Shown here one piece after another: positions 17,793 through 26,867 of a stretch of DNA of 64,000 nt. The position numbers and the translations under genes were made by a program. How positions within the stretch are numbered: position 1 is the stretch's first letter; each line of letters begins with the position of its first letter. The stretch is from Bradyrhizobium liaoningense (GTDB taxonomy: Bacteria; Pseudomonadota; Alphaproteobacteria; Rhizobiales; Xanthobacteraceae). The notes under the pieces were generated by a model that did no database searches, had not been told where the DNA came from, and worked only from the letters and a program-made list of their open reading frames with translations. The stretch lies in assembly GCF_018130785.1 (NCBI RefSeq), contig NZ_JAFCJT010000021.1, positions 1 to 64,000 on the forward strand, written 5' to 3'.

Positions 17793-18769
17793 TGGTGCGG
17801 GCTGTCGTCTGCCGCGCGCTCGGCGCGCCCGAGACGTTGCGGCTGGAGGAGTTTTCGTCGCGCGCGCTGAGGCCAGGCGAGGTGCGTGTCGCGATCCGCG
17901 CCGCCGGGCTGAATTTTCCCGATGTGCTGATGGCGGCCGGCGAATATCAGCTCAAGCCGGAGCTGCCGTTCACGCCCGGCATGGAGGCTGCCGGTGACGT
18001 CACCGAGGTGAGTGTGGAGGCAAGCGGCGGTGCCGTCGGCGACAAGGTCATCGTGAAGATGCGCCACGGCGCGTTCACGGATGAAGCCGTGGTAATGCCG
18101 GCGCAGCTCACGCCGATGCCATCGACGTTCGACTACGCGGAAGCTGCGACCTATCTTGCTGGTCATGGCACCGCCTATCACGCGCTGATCGATCGCGGCC
18201 GGGTCGAGCCCGGTGAGGTGCTGCTGGTACACGGGGCAGGCGGTGGCGTGGGTCTCGCGGCCGTCGAGATCGGCAAGATGCTGGGCGCGACCGTGATCGC
18301 GACCGCCTCCAGCGACGAGAAGCTCGCCATTGCGAAAGCACGCGGCGCCGATCATCTCATCCGCTACGATCGCGAACCGTTTCGCGATGCCGTCAAGCGC
18401 ATCACCGACGGTCGTGGCGCCGACGTCGTGTTCGATCCCGTCGGCGGCGAGGTGTTCGAGAACTCGATGCGCTGCATCGCCTGGGGCGCGCGGCTCTTGG
18501 TGATCGGCTTCACCGGTGGCATCGGCTCGGCGAAAACCAATCTCTTGCTGATCAAGGGCGCGAGCGTGCTCGGCGTGCGTGCGGGCGAAGCGGTGCGGAA
18601 AAACCCCGTGCTCGGCGAGGTGCGGCTCAAGGCGCTGCTGCAATGGGCGGAGGAGGGCAAGCTGCGCCCCAACGTCTCGCATCGCCTGCCGCTGGAGGAG
18701 TATGCACAGGCGATGCGGTTGTTGCTCGATCGCAAGGCGATCGGGCGCGTGGCGCTGGTGATGGAGTGA
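17792..18769 (+). CDS. NADPH:quinone oxidoreductase-family (MDR) protein
   Basis: 325-residue medium-chain dehydrogenase/reductase without the catalytic or structural zinc ligands. GHGTAYHALIDRGRVEPGEVLLVHGAGG shows the quinone-reductase signature with the AGGGVG nucleotide loop, followed by the NADP-binding strand ending IATASSDEK. It probably reduces quinones or alpha,beta-unsaturated carbonyls. The ATG overlaps the isomerase stop codon. A type-A palindrome begins seven bases after its stop. Confidence 0.92.
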   Translation: MVRAVVCRALGAPETLRLEEFSSRALRPGEVRVAIRAAGLNFPDVLMAAGEYQLKPELPFTPGMEAAGDVTEVSVEASGGAVGDKVIVKMRHGAFTDEAVVMPAQLTPMPSTFDYAEAATYLAGHGTAYHALIDRGRVEPGEVLLVHGAGGGVGLAAVEIGKMLGATVIATASSDEKLAIAKARGADHLIRYDREPFRDAVKRITDGRGADVVFDPVGGEVFENSMRCIAWGARLLVIGFTGGIGSAKTNLLLIKGASVLGVRAGEAVRKNPVLGEVRLKALLQWAEEGKLRPNVSHRLPLEEYAQAMRLLLDRKAIGRVALVME

Positions 18770-18775
18770 CGGCGC

Positions 18776-18867
18776 CGTAGGGTGGGCAAAGGCGCTCTTG
18801 CGCCGTGCCCACCATCTCTCAATGATAGCGAAAGAACGTGGGCACGCTTCGCTTTGCCCACCCTACG
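18776..18867. repeat. dispersed palindromic repeat, type A (copy 2)
   Basis: CGTAGGGTGGGCAAAGGCGC at the left pairs with GCTTTGCCCACCCTACG at the right, and GTGCCCACCATC is matched by the inner right arm. It lies between two convergent genes (quinone reductase and crotonase). Copy 1 is at 1928-2022. Confidence 0.88.
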
Positions 18868-18882
18868 AGAGCGGCGATCGCC

Positions 18883-19773
18883 TCACTTGTACTCCCGCTC
18901 GCTCCACCACGGGAAATAGTCCGGCATATCGCTCGACACCTTGTTCTTGAACTGCGCGGGGCGCTTCTCCAGGAACGACACCACGCCTTCCTTCACATCG
19001 TCCGAGCGGCCGCGGGCGTAGATGCCGCGACTGTCGACCTTGTGGGCTTCCATGGGATCGTCGGCACCCATCATGCGCCACATCATCTGGCGGATCAGCG
19101 CCACTGACACCGGCGCGGTCTTGGCGGCGAATTCCTTGGCGAGCGCGCGGGCGGTCGGCAGCAGATCATCCGGGGCTACGACCTTGCTGACGAGACGCCC
19201 CGCGAGCGCTTCCTGCGCCGGGAAGACGCGGCCGGAATAGCACCATTCCAGCGCCTGCGAGATGCCGACGATGCGCGGCAGGAACCAGCTCGAGGCGGCC
19301 TCCGGCACGATGCCGCGCTGGGAGAACACGAAGCCGAAGCGGGCGGCATCCGAGGCAATGCGGATGTCCATCGCGAGCTGCATGGTGACGCCGATGCCGA
19401 CGGCAGGGCCGTTGACCGCGGCGATGACGGGCTTCAGGCTCTTGAAGATGCGCAAGGTCACCTGGCCGCCGCCGTCGCGCACCTGCGGGTCGCTGTAATC
19501 GACCTTGCCGTCCGCGAAACGCTTTACGGGCCCGCGCCGGGCGTCGCGATCAAAGGTGTCCGCGCCCGAGGAAAGATCGGCGCCCGCGCAAAAACCGCGG
19601 CCGGCGCCGGTGACGATGATGGCGCGGACATTGTCGTCCTTATCGGCGGCGTCGAACGCGTCGATCAGCTCTCCCTGCATCTGTGCATTGAAGGCGTTGA
19701 GCTTGTCGGGCCGGTTCAGCGTGATGGTGAGGATCTGCTCGGCGATCTCATATTTGATCGTCTCATATGCCAT
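18883..19773 (-). CDS. enoyl-CoA hydratase/isomerase (crotonase) family protein
   Basis: 296-residue acyl-CoA enzyme. Crotonase motifs are LNRPDKLNAFN (19-29), the CoA/oxyanion loop GAGRGFCAGADL, and AAVNGPAVGIGVTMQL forming the second oxyanion-hole strand. Glu/Asp at the FSQRGIVPEAASSWFLP segment fits a hydratase-type active site. It probably hydrates or isomerises an enoyl-CoA; the substrate is unknown. AAGGAAGGAAACCGCC precedes the ATG. It lies last in the leftward catabolic block, separated from the amidase by a type-C repeat. Confidence 0.92.
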   Translation of the reverse strand: MAYETIKYEIAEQILTITLNRPDKLNAFNAQMQGELIDAFDAADKDDNVRAIIVTGAGRGFCAGADLSSGADTFDRDARRGPVKRFADGKVDYSDPQVRDGGGQVTLRIFKSLKPVIAAVNGPAVGIGVTMQLAMDIRIASDAARFGFVFSQRGIVPEAASSWFLPRIVGISQALEWCYSGRVFPAQEALAGRLVSKVVAPDDLLPTARALAKEFAAKTAPVSVALIRQMMWRMMGADDPMEAHKVDSRGIYARGRSDDVKEGVVSFLEKRPAQFKNKVSSDMPDYFPWWSEREYK

Positions 19774-19814
19774 GGCGGTTTCCTTCCTTGTTTCTTTGTC
19801 GGTCTCTCTAGCAC

Positions 19815-19942
19815 GTCATTCCGGGGCGCGCGACGCGCGAACTCCGCTGCGCAATTGCACACCTGAGAATCCATTTCTCCACGCCACTTGTGCGGATGAA
19901 TGGACTTCGGGCTTGCGCCAAGAGGGCGCAACCCGGAATGAC
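19815..19942. repeat. dispersed palindromic repeat, type C (copy 3)
   Basis: GTCATTCCGGGGCGCGCGACG at the left and CCCGGAATGAC at the right bound about 128 bases, including the internal TGCGCAATTGCACA palindrome also seen in copy 1 at 2726. It sits between the crotonase and amidase genes. Confidence 0.88.
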
Positions 19943-19952
19943 GGGAGTGTGT

Positions 19953-21374
19953 TTACTGCGCCGGCGGCCTGGGCCAGGGCTTCTGCGCGCCGCGCAGGCC
20001 CTCAAAGGCCTTGGCCATGCCGAGCACGCCGATATCGTCGAAGCGGCGGCCGACGATCTGCACGCCGATGGGAAAGCCCTTCGCGTCGAAGCCGCCGTTG
20101 AGAGAGACAGCAGGGTTCTCCGACATATTCCACGGCACGGTATAGCAGATGTGCTCGAACGGCCTCATGGGATCGTTGGTGGGCGAAGCCCAGTCCGCCG
20201 GATAGTTCACGTTCGGCGCAGTCGGCGAGATCACATAGTCGAGCTCGCAGAACAGCTTTGACGCAGCCGCGCGGACCGCCATGGTCTGGTTGAATCCGCG
20301 GATAACATCCACACCCGAGAGCTTTGCGCCGGATGCGCCCCATTTGAAGATGTAGGGCAGCACCTTTGCCTGTTCGGCCGGCGTCAGCTTGGACAGATCA
20401 TCCCACATCCGCACGCGCCAGAAATTGTCGAGGCCGTCGAGCATCTCGCGGGTGAGGATGCCGTCAACTTCCGTGACGACAGCACCGGCGGATTCGAACG
20501 CCTTTGCGGTTTTCACCGCGACCTCGCGAACCGGTTTTTCCGCCGGCAGACCAACGCCGGCATCGAGCATCAGGCCGATCCGCAACTTGCGCGGAGATTT
20601 TTCCAGCCCCTTCCAGTTCAGAGGCTCCGCCGGCAGGCTCATGCCGTCGCGCCGGTCGGGCTTTGCGATCACACTCATCATCAGCGCGCAATCGTCGACC
20701 GTGCGTGTCATGGGACCGGCGACACGGCCGACATAGGCGGGATCGATCGGCACCCGGCCGAAGCTGGGCTTCAGGCCAACGAGGCCGCACCAGCCCGCGG
20801 GCAGGCGCACCGAGCCGCCGATATCGGTGCCGAGATGCAAGGGACCGTAGCCGGCCGCCGCGGCAGCGCCAGCACCGGCGCTGGAGCCGCCGGGGTTCTT
20901 GGAGAGGTCCCAGGGATTGCGCGCGAGCGCGTGGAAGCTGGAGAGCCCCGAGGACAGCATGCCGTAATCGGGCATGGTGGTTTTTGCGAAGATGATCGCG
21001 CCGGCCTCGCGCAGGCGCGCGGCGGGCGGGGCGTCCTTCTCGGCCGGCACCAGCTTCACGCTGGCCGCTCCCAGCGGCACCGGCACGCCCTTGGTCGCGA
21101 TGTTGTCCTTCACCGTGACAGGCACGCCGTCGAGCGCGCCCGATGGTTCGCCCCCGGACCAGCGCGCGGTCGAAGCCTTTGCGGCCTCGCGCGCGCTGTC
21201 GGGATCGAACGCGTAGAGCGCCTTGAGATGCGGTTCCCACGCAGCGACGTGCGTGAGCACGTCCTCCAGCACCTCGCTCGGCGAGAACTGCTTGGCGCGA
21301 TAACCCGCGATCAGATCGACCGCGGACAGATCGTGCAGCGAGGTGACGGCCTCTTCGACGCTCTTTTTATGCAT
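19953..21374 (-). CDS. amidase (amidase-signature family)
   Basis: 473-residue serine amidohydrolase. The Ser-cisSer-Lys triad is visible: Lys in VTVKDN near residue 80, the cis-serine in NPGGSSAGAGA, and the nucleophile in GTDIGGSVRLPAG. C-terminal GVQIVGRRFDD is typical of the family. It hydrolyses an amide to the acid and ammonia; the substrate is undefined. The ATG at 21374 (MHKKSVEE) is two bases after the M20 gene stop, so the two are cotranscribed. The open frame further upstream belongs to the wrong reading of the M20 gene. Confidence 0.92.
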   Translation of the reverse strand: MHKKSVEEAVTSLHDLSAVDLIAGYRAKQFSPSEVLEDVLTHVAAWEPHLKALYAFDPDSAREAAKASTARWSGGEPSGALDGVPVTVKDNIATKGVPVPLGAASVKLVPAEKDAPPAARLREAGAIIFAKTTMPDYGMLSSGLSSFHALARNPWDLSKNPGGSSAGAGAAAAAGYGPLHLGTDIGGSVRLPAGWCGLVGLKPSFGRVPIDPAYVGRVAGPMTRTVDDCALMMSVIAKPDRRDGMSLPAEPLNWKGLEKSPRKLRIGLMLDAGVGLPAEKPVREVAVKTAKAFESAGAVVTEVDGILTREMLDGLDNFWRVRMWDDLSKLTPAEQAKVLPYIFKWGASGAKLSGVDVIRGFNQTMAVRAAASKLFCELDYVISPTAPNVNYPADWASPTNDPMRPFEHICYTVPWNMSENPAVSLNGGFDAKGFPIGVQIVGRRFDDIGVLGMAKAFEGLRGAQKPWPRPPAQ

Positions 21375-21376
21375 CG

Positions 21377-22540
21377 CTAACCCACCGGCATGCGCGTTTC
21401 GATGATCCGGGCGAACATGCTGGCGCCGATCGGCAGGATCTTGTCGTCGAGCACAAAGCCGGGATTGTGCACGGGCACCGAGCCGTCGTGGCCGACCCAG
21501 AAATAGGCACCGGGAATGGTCTGCAGCATGTCGGCGAAATCCTCGCTGCCCATCTTCGGCTGGGCGCGGGTGATCACGTTGGCGGGGTTGATGACGGTGC
21601 GCGCGACCTCCTCGACCACCTTGGACTGCTCGACCTGGTTGATCAGCACGCCGAAAGTATCGCGGATGTCGGCTTCGATCACGCACTGATAGGCGCTCGC
21701 GATGCCGGCGCAGATCGTGCGGATGCGCTCGGCGATCAGGGCGCGGATTTCATCCGAGAAGGTGCGGATGGTACCGCACAGATGCGCTTCGCCGGGGATG
21801 ACGTTGTAGGCGGAACCGGCGTGAATCTGCGTGATCGAGATGACGGCGGCCTGCAGCGGCTCGACGTTGCGGCTGACGATGGTCTGGATCGCCTGCGCCA
21901 GCGTGGTCGCGATGATCACCGCGTCCTTGGAGCGCTCGGGCATCGCGCCATGCGCGCCATAGCCGGTGATGCGGAGGTCGAAGAAGTCGGCGCTCGCCAT
22001 TGCCGGGCCGGGCAGGATCGCGATCTCGCCGTGGTTGAGGTCGGGCGCGTTGTGCAGGCCGTAGAGCTCGTCGCAGGGAAACTTCTCGAACAGCCCGTCC
22101 TTGATCATCGCGCGCGCACCGCCGAGGCCTTCCTCGGCCGGCTGGAAAATCAGGTGCACGGTGCCGTCGAAGTTCCTGGTCTCGGCGAGATAGCGCGCGG
22201 TGCCGAGCAGCATGGTGGTGTGGCCGTCGTGACCGCAGCCGTGGAAGCGGCCGGGGATTTTGGAGCTCCATTTCAGATTGGTGTTCTCCTCCATCGGCAG
22301 CGCGTCCATGTCGGCGCGCAGGCCGATGCGCTTGCCGCCCGACCCCTTGCCCTTGATCACGCCGATCACGCCGGTGCCGCCGAGACCGCGGTGCACCTCG
22401 ATGCCCCAGCTCTTCAGCTTGTCGGCGACGATGCCGGAGGTGCGCACTTCCTCGAAGCCGATCTCGGGATGGGCGTGGAGGTCGCGACGGATGGCGGTGA
22501 GCTCGTCGGCGAAACCGTCGATGCGATCGATCGTGGGCAT
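21377..22540 (-). CDS. M20 family amidohydrolase (hippurate hydrolase/aminoacylase type)
   Basis: 387 residues. The M20D pattern is clear: RRDLHAHPEIGFEE (18-31), LRADMDALPM, GCGHDGHTTMLLG with metal-binding Cys and His near 101-107, QPAEEGLGGA with the catalytic Glu, and GAHGAMPE in the dimer domain. HNPGFVLDD supplies the last ligand. It hydrolyses N-acyl amino acids or similar amides in the cytoplasm. The gene is coupled to the amidase downstream (two-base gap) and lies 13 bases after the M81 gene. Confidence 0.95.
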   Translation of the reverse strand: MPTIDRIDGFADELTAIRRDLHAHPEIGFEEVRTSGIVADKLKSWGIEVHRGLGGTGVIGVIKGKGSGGKRIGLRADMDALPMEENTNLKWSSKIPGRFHGCGHDGHTTMLLGTARYLAETRNFDGTVHLIFQPAEEGLGGARAMIKDGLFEKFPCDELYGLHNAPDLNHGEIAILPGPAMASADFFDLRITGYGAHGAMPERSKDAVIIATTLAQAIQTIVSRNVEPLQAAVISITQIHAGSAYNVIPGEAHLCGTIRTFSDEIRALIAERIRTICAGIASAYQCVIEADIRDTFGVLINQVEQSKVVEEVARTVINPANVITRAQPKMGSEDFADMLQTIPGAYFWVGHDGSVPVHNPGFVLDDKILPIGASMFARIIETRMPVG

Positions 22541-22553
22541 GTGTCCTGTCCGG

Positions 22554-24059
22554 TTAGCGTGAAGGAGGATTGAAAACGGGGCCGTTCGGCTTGATGCGGA
22601 TGCCCGGACGCAGGCGCGTCCAGGGGAGCGAAGCGGTGTCGGCCGGCATCGCGCCGGGCGCGGCGCAGATCATCAGCTTTTCCGCGATCGGCTCGAAATC
22701 GGCGCGGAAATGCACCGAGCTCTTGTTGACCAGAATCTTCTGTGTGGTCGGCTCGATGCCGACATAGCGATACATCGCCTGGTCGGCGAGCTGCGCCTTG
22801 TGCGAGGAGACGACGACGCGGACGTCGCCGATGCGCAAGGCTGCCGAGGGGCCCATCTCCATCTCGCGGCCGCCATAATAGGGGCCGGGCGCGACAAAGC
22901 GGCCGTCGGAGAGCTTTTCGACGATGAAGGTCTCGCGATAGGGCTCGTCGCCGGGAATGCCGGACTTGCCACCGAGCGACAGCGTCACTGTCGCACCGAC
23001 GCCGGCTTCATGCGCGGCCTTGGCCGAGGCCGGATCGTAGATCGCGCCGGTCGCGGCACTGGCCTTGTTGCGCACCAGCGCGCGCAGCATGCCGGTGGTG
23101 TCGGAATCGCCGCCGGCGCCCGGGTTGTCCTGGGTGTCGGCGATGATGATCGGCTTGCTCGCGCTCCTGGCGAGTTCCATCGCATGGCGCACGCCGTCGT
23201 CGGGCGACCAGATCTTGCCGTCGAAATCGTCCTCGTGGCTTTCGATCAGTTTGACGATCGCATCGGCCGCGCGGTCGGCATCGGCCTGCGACTTGCCATA
23301 GGCGAATACGCTCGGGCCGCAGTCGCGGAAGTCCGCGGCGGGGAAGCCGGGCGCGAAGGACAGCGTCGGAACGGCGTCGCTCTCCAGCGCAGCGAGCTTT
23401 TCGTAGATACCCTTGGTGGGAAAGTCATTGGTGCATTGCCAGCTGATGGCGATCAGGAACGGTAGTTGGCGGAACGACTTTGCAAGGCGCTGCTTCGTCT
23501 TCAGGAGGAGGGCGAGGTGGCGCGCAGAGGCGCGGCCGGTCTCGGCCATGTCGACGTGCGGATAGGTGCGGTAGGCGATCAGCGCGTCCGCGTGTTCCAT
23601 CATCTCGGGCGTGACGTTGGCGTGCAGGTCGAGGCTGGCAACGAGCGGGACGTCCTCGCCGATGACGCGGCGCACGCGCGCCAGAATCTCGCCTTCGCCG
23701 TCGTCGAGATGCTCGGTCACCATGGCGCCGTGGAGGTCGAGATAGACCGCGTCGATCGGGCCGGCGGCCGCGATGCCGTCGACCATCACCTTCACGATGC
23801 GCTCGAAGGCGTCCTTGGTGACATGCGCGGAGGGGCTCGCACCGCAGGCGATCGTCGGAATGAGTTCCCAGCCGTTGGCTTCGGCGCTGTCGACGAAACC
23901 GGCGAGGCCGACATTGATGCGGCGCATCACCTTCAAGACGTCGGCGCCTTCAGTCATCGCCGGCCAGCCGCCGCCATGCTGGAAGTCCGCGAACGTCGCC
24001 TTCGTGGGAGCGAAGGTGTTGGTCTCGTGCAGGAAGCCGCCGACGGCGATGCGTGTCAT
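22554..24059 (-). CDS. M81 family metallopeptidase (MlrC/microcystinase-like)
   Basis: 501 residues. GGFLHETNTFAPT at the N-terminus and DLHGAMVTE and SLDLHANVTPEM in the middle carry the histidine/aspartate metal ligands of the MlrC N-domain; ADTQDNPGAGGDSDTTGM begins the C-terminal MlrC domain. MlrC cleaves linear microcystin fragments, but most homologues sit with Dpp transporters in rhizobia and their substrates are unknown. Here it is followed by M20 and amidase genes and preceded by a peptide-type ABC importer, pointing to breakdown of an imported peptide or amide. Confidence 0.92.
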   Translation of the reverse strand: MTRIAVGGFLHETNTFAPTKATFADFQHGGGWPAMTEGADVLKVMRRINVGLAGFVDSAEANGWELIPTIACGASPSAHVTKDAFERIVKVMVDGIAAAGPIDAVYLDLHGAMVTEHLDDGEGEILARVRRVIGEDVPLVASLDLHANVTPEMMEHADALIAYRTYPHVDMAETGRASARHLALLLKTKQRLAKSFRQLPFLIAISWQCTNDFPTKGIYEKLAALESDAVPTLSFAPGFPAADFRDCGPSVFAYGKSQADADRAADAIVKLIESHEDDFDGKIWSPDDGVRHAMELARSASKPIIIADTQDNPGAGGDSDTTGMLRALVRNKASAATGAIYDPASAKAAHEAGVGATVTLSLGGKSGIPGDEPYRETFIVEKLSDGRFVAPGPYYGGREMEMGPSAALRIGDVRVVVSSHKAQLADQAMYRYVGIEPTTQKILVNKSSVHFRADFEPIAEKLMICAAPGAMPADTASLPWTRLRPGIRIKPNGPVFNPPSR

Positions 24060-24178
24060 TAATTCAATTCCGGTCGATCAAGAGTGCGCGACGTTAGCCT
24101 TGGCCTTGCGGAGAGAGCAAGGTGAGAAGCAGTCGCGCCACGCATAGGGTCAGATCGTTTTGGGAATGCTGCTCCGCC

Positions 24179-24284
24179 GTCATTCCGGGGCGCGCCACTT
24201 GGCGCGAGCCCGGAATCCATTGTGCTGCAGAGTCTGCCGTTCGATGGATTCCGGGCTCATCGCTTGGCGATGCCCCGGAATGAC
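24179..24284. repeat. dispersed palindromic repeat, type C (copy 4)
   Basis: GTCATTCCGGGGCGCGCCACTTGG...CCCGGAATCCA and TGGATTCCGGG...GATGCCCCGGAATGAC form a strong hairpin of about 106 bases in the 235-base gap between the ABC ATPase gene and the M81 gene. Nothing else is recognised in that gap. Confidence 0.9.
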
Positions 24285-24295
24285 GACTGAGAGAG

Positions 24296-25960
24296 TCAAG
24301 CCGTGGCCGCCACACCCTCCGACACCGGCCGGAAGTTCGCAAAATCCCAGCCGCGGCCCGGAGCGGCCTCCAGCAGCGCCCTGGTGTAGGCCTCCTTCGG
24401 GTGCGTGAGCACCTCGGCGGCAGGGCCCTGTTCGACGACGCGGCCGTGCTGCATCACCACGACCTCGTCGCAGATCTGGGCGGCGACGCGCAGATCGTGG
24501 GTGATGAACAGGATGGCGATGCCGAGCCGCTTCTGGATCTCGTCCAGGAGTTCCAGCACCTGCGCCTGCACCGAGACGTCGAGTGCGGAGACCGCTTCGT
24601 CCGCGACCAGCACGTCGGGATCGAGCGCGAGCGCGCGGGCAATGGCGATGCGTTGGCGCTGGCCGCCGGAGAACTGGTGCGGATAGCGCGTCACGGCGTC
24701 CGCCGGCAGGCCGACCAGTTCGAGCAGCTCGCGCGCCCGCTTCATCGCATCGGCATGCGAGGTGCCGTAATTGATCGGGCCTTCCGCGATGCTCTCGCCG
24801 ACGGTGACGCGTGGGTTGAGCGAGCGGTAGGGATCCTGGAACACGATCTGGATCTTCTGCCGGTGCGGCTGGAGCAGGCGGCGCGAGATGTCAGCGATCT
24901 CGCGGCCGGCAAGGCGCACGCCGCCGGAGGTCGGATCGATCAGGCGCACGATGCAGCGCGCGACCGTGGACTTGCCCGAGCCGCTCTCGCCGACGATGCC
25001 GAGGGTGCGGCCCTTGCGCAGCGTCAGCGTCACCTTGTCCGCGGCGACGACCTCGCGGCCTTTGCCGAAGAAGGCGCGCTCCTTGTAGACCTTGCTGAGG
25101 TCGTTGGCCTCGAGCACGACGGGCTCGCGGCTGTCCTCGCGCGGCGGCCGCGGCACCAGGCTCGGCACGGAGGAGAGCAGATTGCGGGTGTATTCCATGG
25201 TTGGATTGCGCAGCACGGTCTCGAGCGGGCCGGTCTCGACGAGGCGGCCCTGTCGCATCACCGCAACGCGGTCGGCGATCTCGGCGACCACGCCCATGTC
25301 GTGGGTGATGAACAGGACGGCCGTGCCATGATCGCGCTGGAGGTCGCGGATCAGGGTCAGAATCTGCTTCTGCGTGGTGACGTCGAGCGCGGTGGTCGGT
25401 TCGTCCGCGATCAGGAGCTTCGGCTCCAGCACCAGCGCCATCGCGATCATGATGCGCTGGCGCTGGCCGCCGGAGAGGCGGTGCGGATAGGAGGCGAAGA
25501 TGCGCTCGACCTGGGGCAGGCGCACCTGCTCCATCATGTCGAGGATGCGCTTCTTCCGCGCCTTCGCGTCGAGATCGGTGTGGGCGCGCAGGACCTCGTC
25601 GATCTGGCGGCCGACCGGCACCACCGGATTGAGCGCGGTCATCGGCTCCTGGAAGATCATTGCCATCTGCGTCGCGCGGAGCTGGCGCAGGCGGCGGTCG
25701 GTTGCGGTGAGAATCTCCTCGCCGACCAGCTTGATGCTGCCGCCGGTGGGCACCAGCGTGCCCTTCGGCAAGAGGCCCATCGTTGTGAGCGAAGTCACGG
25801 ACTTGCCCGAGCCGCTTTCGCCGACGAGACACAGCGTCTCGCGCTCGTGCACCTGGATCGAGATGCCGTCGATGATGTTCGCGGCCTTCGGCTTCTTGCC
25901 GACGGACACGACGAGGTTGTTGATGTCGAGGACTGGGTTGGTCATCACTTGATCCGCCAT
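24296..25960 (-). CDS. dipeptide/oligopeptide ABC transporter ATPase, fused DppD-DppF
   Basis: 554 residues with two complete ABC ATPase modules. The first has Walker A GESGSGKS at 47-54, signature LSGGQRQR and Walker B LLIADEP; the second repeats GESGSGKS, FSGGQRQR and VLVADEA. DppD and DppF are usually separate genes; the fusion is common in rhizobia. It powers the permeases encoded just upstream. The ATG at 25960 follows GGGAGGGCAAGTG and overlaps the permease stop by one base, so it is tightly coupled. An open frame to 26254 is only the antisense-phase extension. Confidence 0.95.
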   Translation of the reverse strand: MADQVMTNPVLDINNLVVSVGKKPKAANIIDGISIQVHERETLCLVGESGSGKSVTSLTTMGLLPKGTLVPTGGSIKLVGEEILTATDRRLRQLRATQMAMIFQEPMTALNPVVPVGRQIDEVLRAHTDLDAKARKKRILDMMEQVRLPQVERIFASYPHRLSGGQRQRIMIAMALVLEPKLLIADEPTTALDVTTQKQILTLIRDLQRDHGTAVLFITHDMGVVAEIADRVAVMRQGRLVETGPLETVLRNPTMEYTRNLLSSVPSLVPRPPREDSREPVVLEANDLSKVYKERAFFGKGREVVAADKVTLTLRKGRTLGIVGESGSGKSTVARCIVRLIDPTSGGVRLAGREIADISRRLLQPHRQKIQIVFQDPYRSLNPRVTVGESIAEGPINYGTSHADAMKRARELLELVGLPADAVTRYPHQFSGGQRQRIAIARALALDPDVLVADEAVSALDVSVQAQVLELLDEIQKRLGIAILFITHDLRVAAQICDEVVVMQHGRVVEQGPAAEVLTHPKEAYTRALLEAAPGRGWDFANFRPVSEGVAATA

Positions 25961-26847
25961 CACTTGCCCTCCCGCTGCTTCATGCGGGGATCGAGGGCGT
26001 CGCGGGCAGCGTCGCCGATCAAATTGATGCTGAGGATGGCGATCGAGAGCAGCAGGCCCGGCCAGAAGATCAGCGTCGGCTTGAGCTGAAAATACTGGCG
26101 GCCCTCGGCCATGATGTTGCCCCAGGTCGGCGTCTCCGGCGAGATGCCGGCGCCGAGGAAGGAGAGGATGGCCTCGGTCAGGATCGCGGAGGCGCAGACA
26201 TAGGTGCCTTGGACGATCAGCGGCGCGATCGTGTTCGGCATCAGATGGCGCCACATGATCTTCGGCAGGCTGGAGCCGACCGAGATCGCGGCCTCGACGT
26301 AAGGCTCCTCGCGCGCGGACAGCACGACCGAGCGCACCAGGCGTGCCACGCGCGGAATTTCCGGAATTGTGATCGCGACCAGCACGGTCCAGAGGCTGGC
26401 GCCGGACAGCGAGACCACAGCGATCGCGAGCAGGATGCTCGGCATCGCCATGAGGCCGTCCATGACGCGCATCAGGACGGCATCGACCAGCTTGAAGAAG
26501 CCGGAGACGAGGCCGATAGCAAGGCCGATGACGATCGACAGGATCGCCGAGCCGATGCCGATCAGGAGCGAGATGCGGCCGCCATAGATGACGCGCGACA
26601 ACAGGTCACGGCCATAGGCGTCGGTGCCGAGCAGGAACTGCGCCGAGGCCGGCTTCAGCCGCTGCGAGGGCGCAAGCTGGACCGGATCGTGCGGTGCGAT
26701 CAGCGGCGCCAGGATCGAGACCAGCACGATCAACGCGAGCAAGGCCGTGGCCGCCGCGATGATCGGTGTCGAGGTGAGGAAGCCGAAGCGCGGCCGCAGC
26801 GGCGACGTGATCGGAATGGACGACTGGGGAAGGCTATCGACCGACAT
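25960..26847 (-). CDS. ABC transporter permease, DppC type
   Basis: 295-residue inner-membrane permease with six hydrophobic helices. After the first helix is the DppC/OppC N-terminal region (LLGTDAYGRDLLSRVIYGGRISL), and the ATPase-contact loop EAAISVGSSLPKIMWRHLMPN is intact. It pairs with the DppB-type permease encoded 20 bases upstream and the fused ATPase downstream. Expected to import di- or oligopeptides or related nitrogen compounds delivered by the periplasmic binding proteins encoded at 31-34 kb. Confidence 0.95.
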   Translation of the reverse strand: MSVDSLPQSSIPITSPLRPRFGFLTSTPIIAAATALLALIVLVSILAPLIAPHDPVQLAPSQRLKPASAQFLLGTDAYGRDLLSRVIYGGRISLLIGIGSAILSIVIGLAIGLVSGFFKLVDAVLMRVMDGLMAMPSILLAIAVVSLSGASLWTVLVAITIPEIPRVARLVRSVVLSAREEPYVEAAISVGSSLPKIMWRHLMPNTIAPLIVQGTYVCASAILTEAILSFLGAGISPETPTWGNIMAEGRQYFQLKPTLIFWPGLLLSIAILSINLIGDAARDALDPRMKQREGK

Positions 26848-26867
26848 CTTTGTTGTTATCCTTGGCC

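Noticed and set aside
24401..26089. 562-codon open frame on the plus strand
   Set aside because: Antisense to the fused Dpp ATPase gene, which has two full sets of ABC motifs; the plus-strand product is rich in Asp/Arg/His with no domain.
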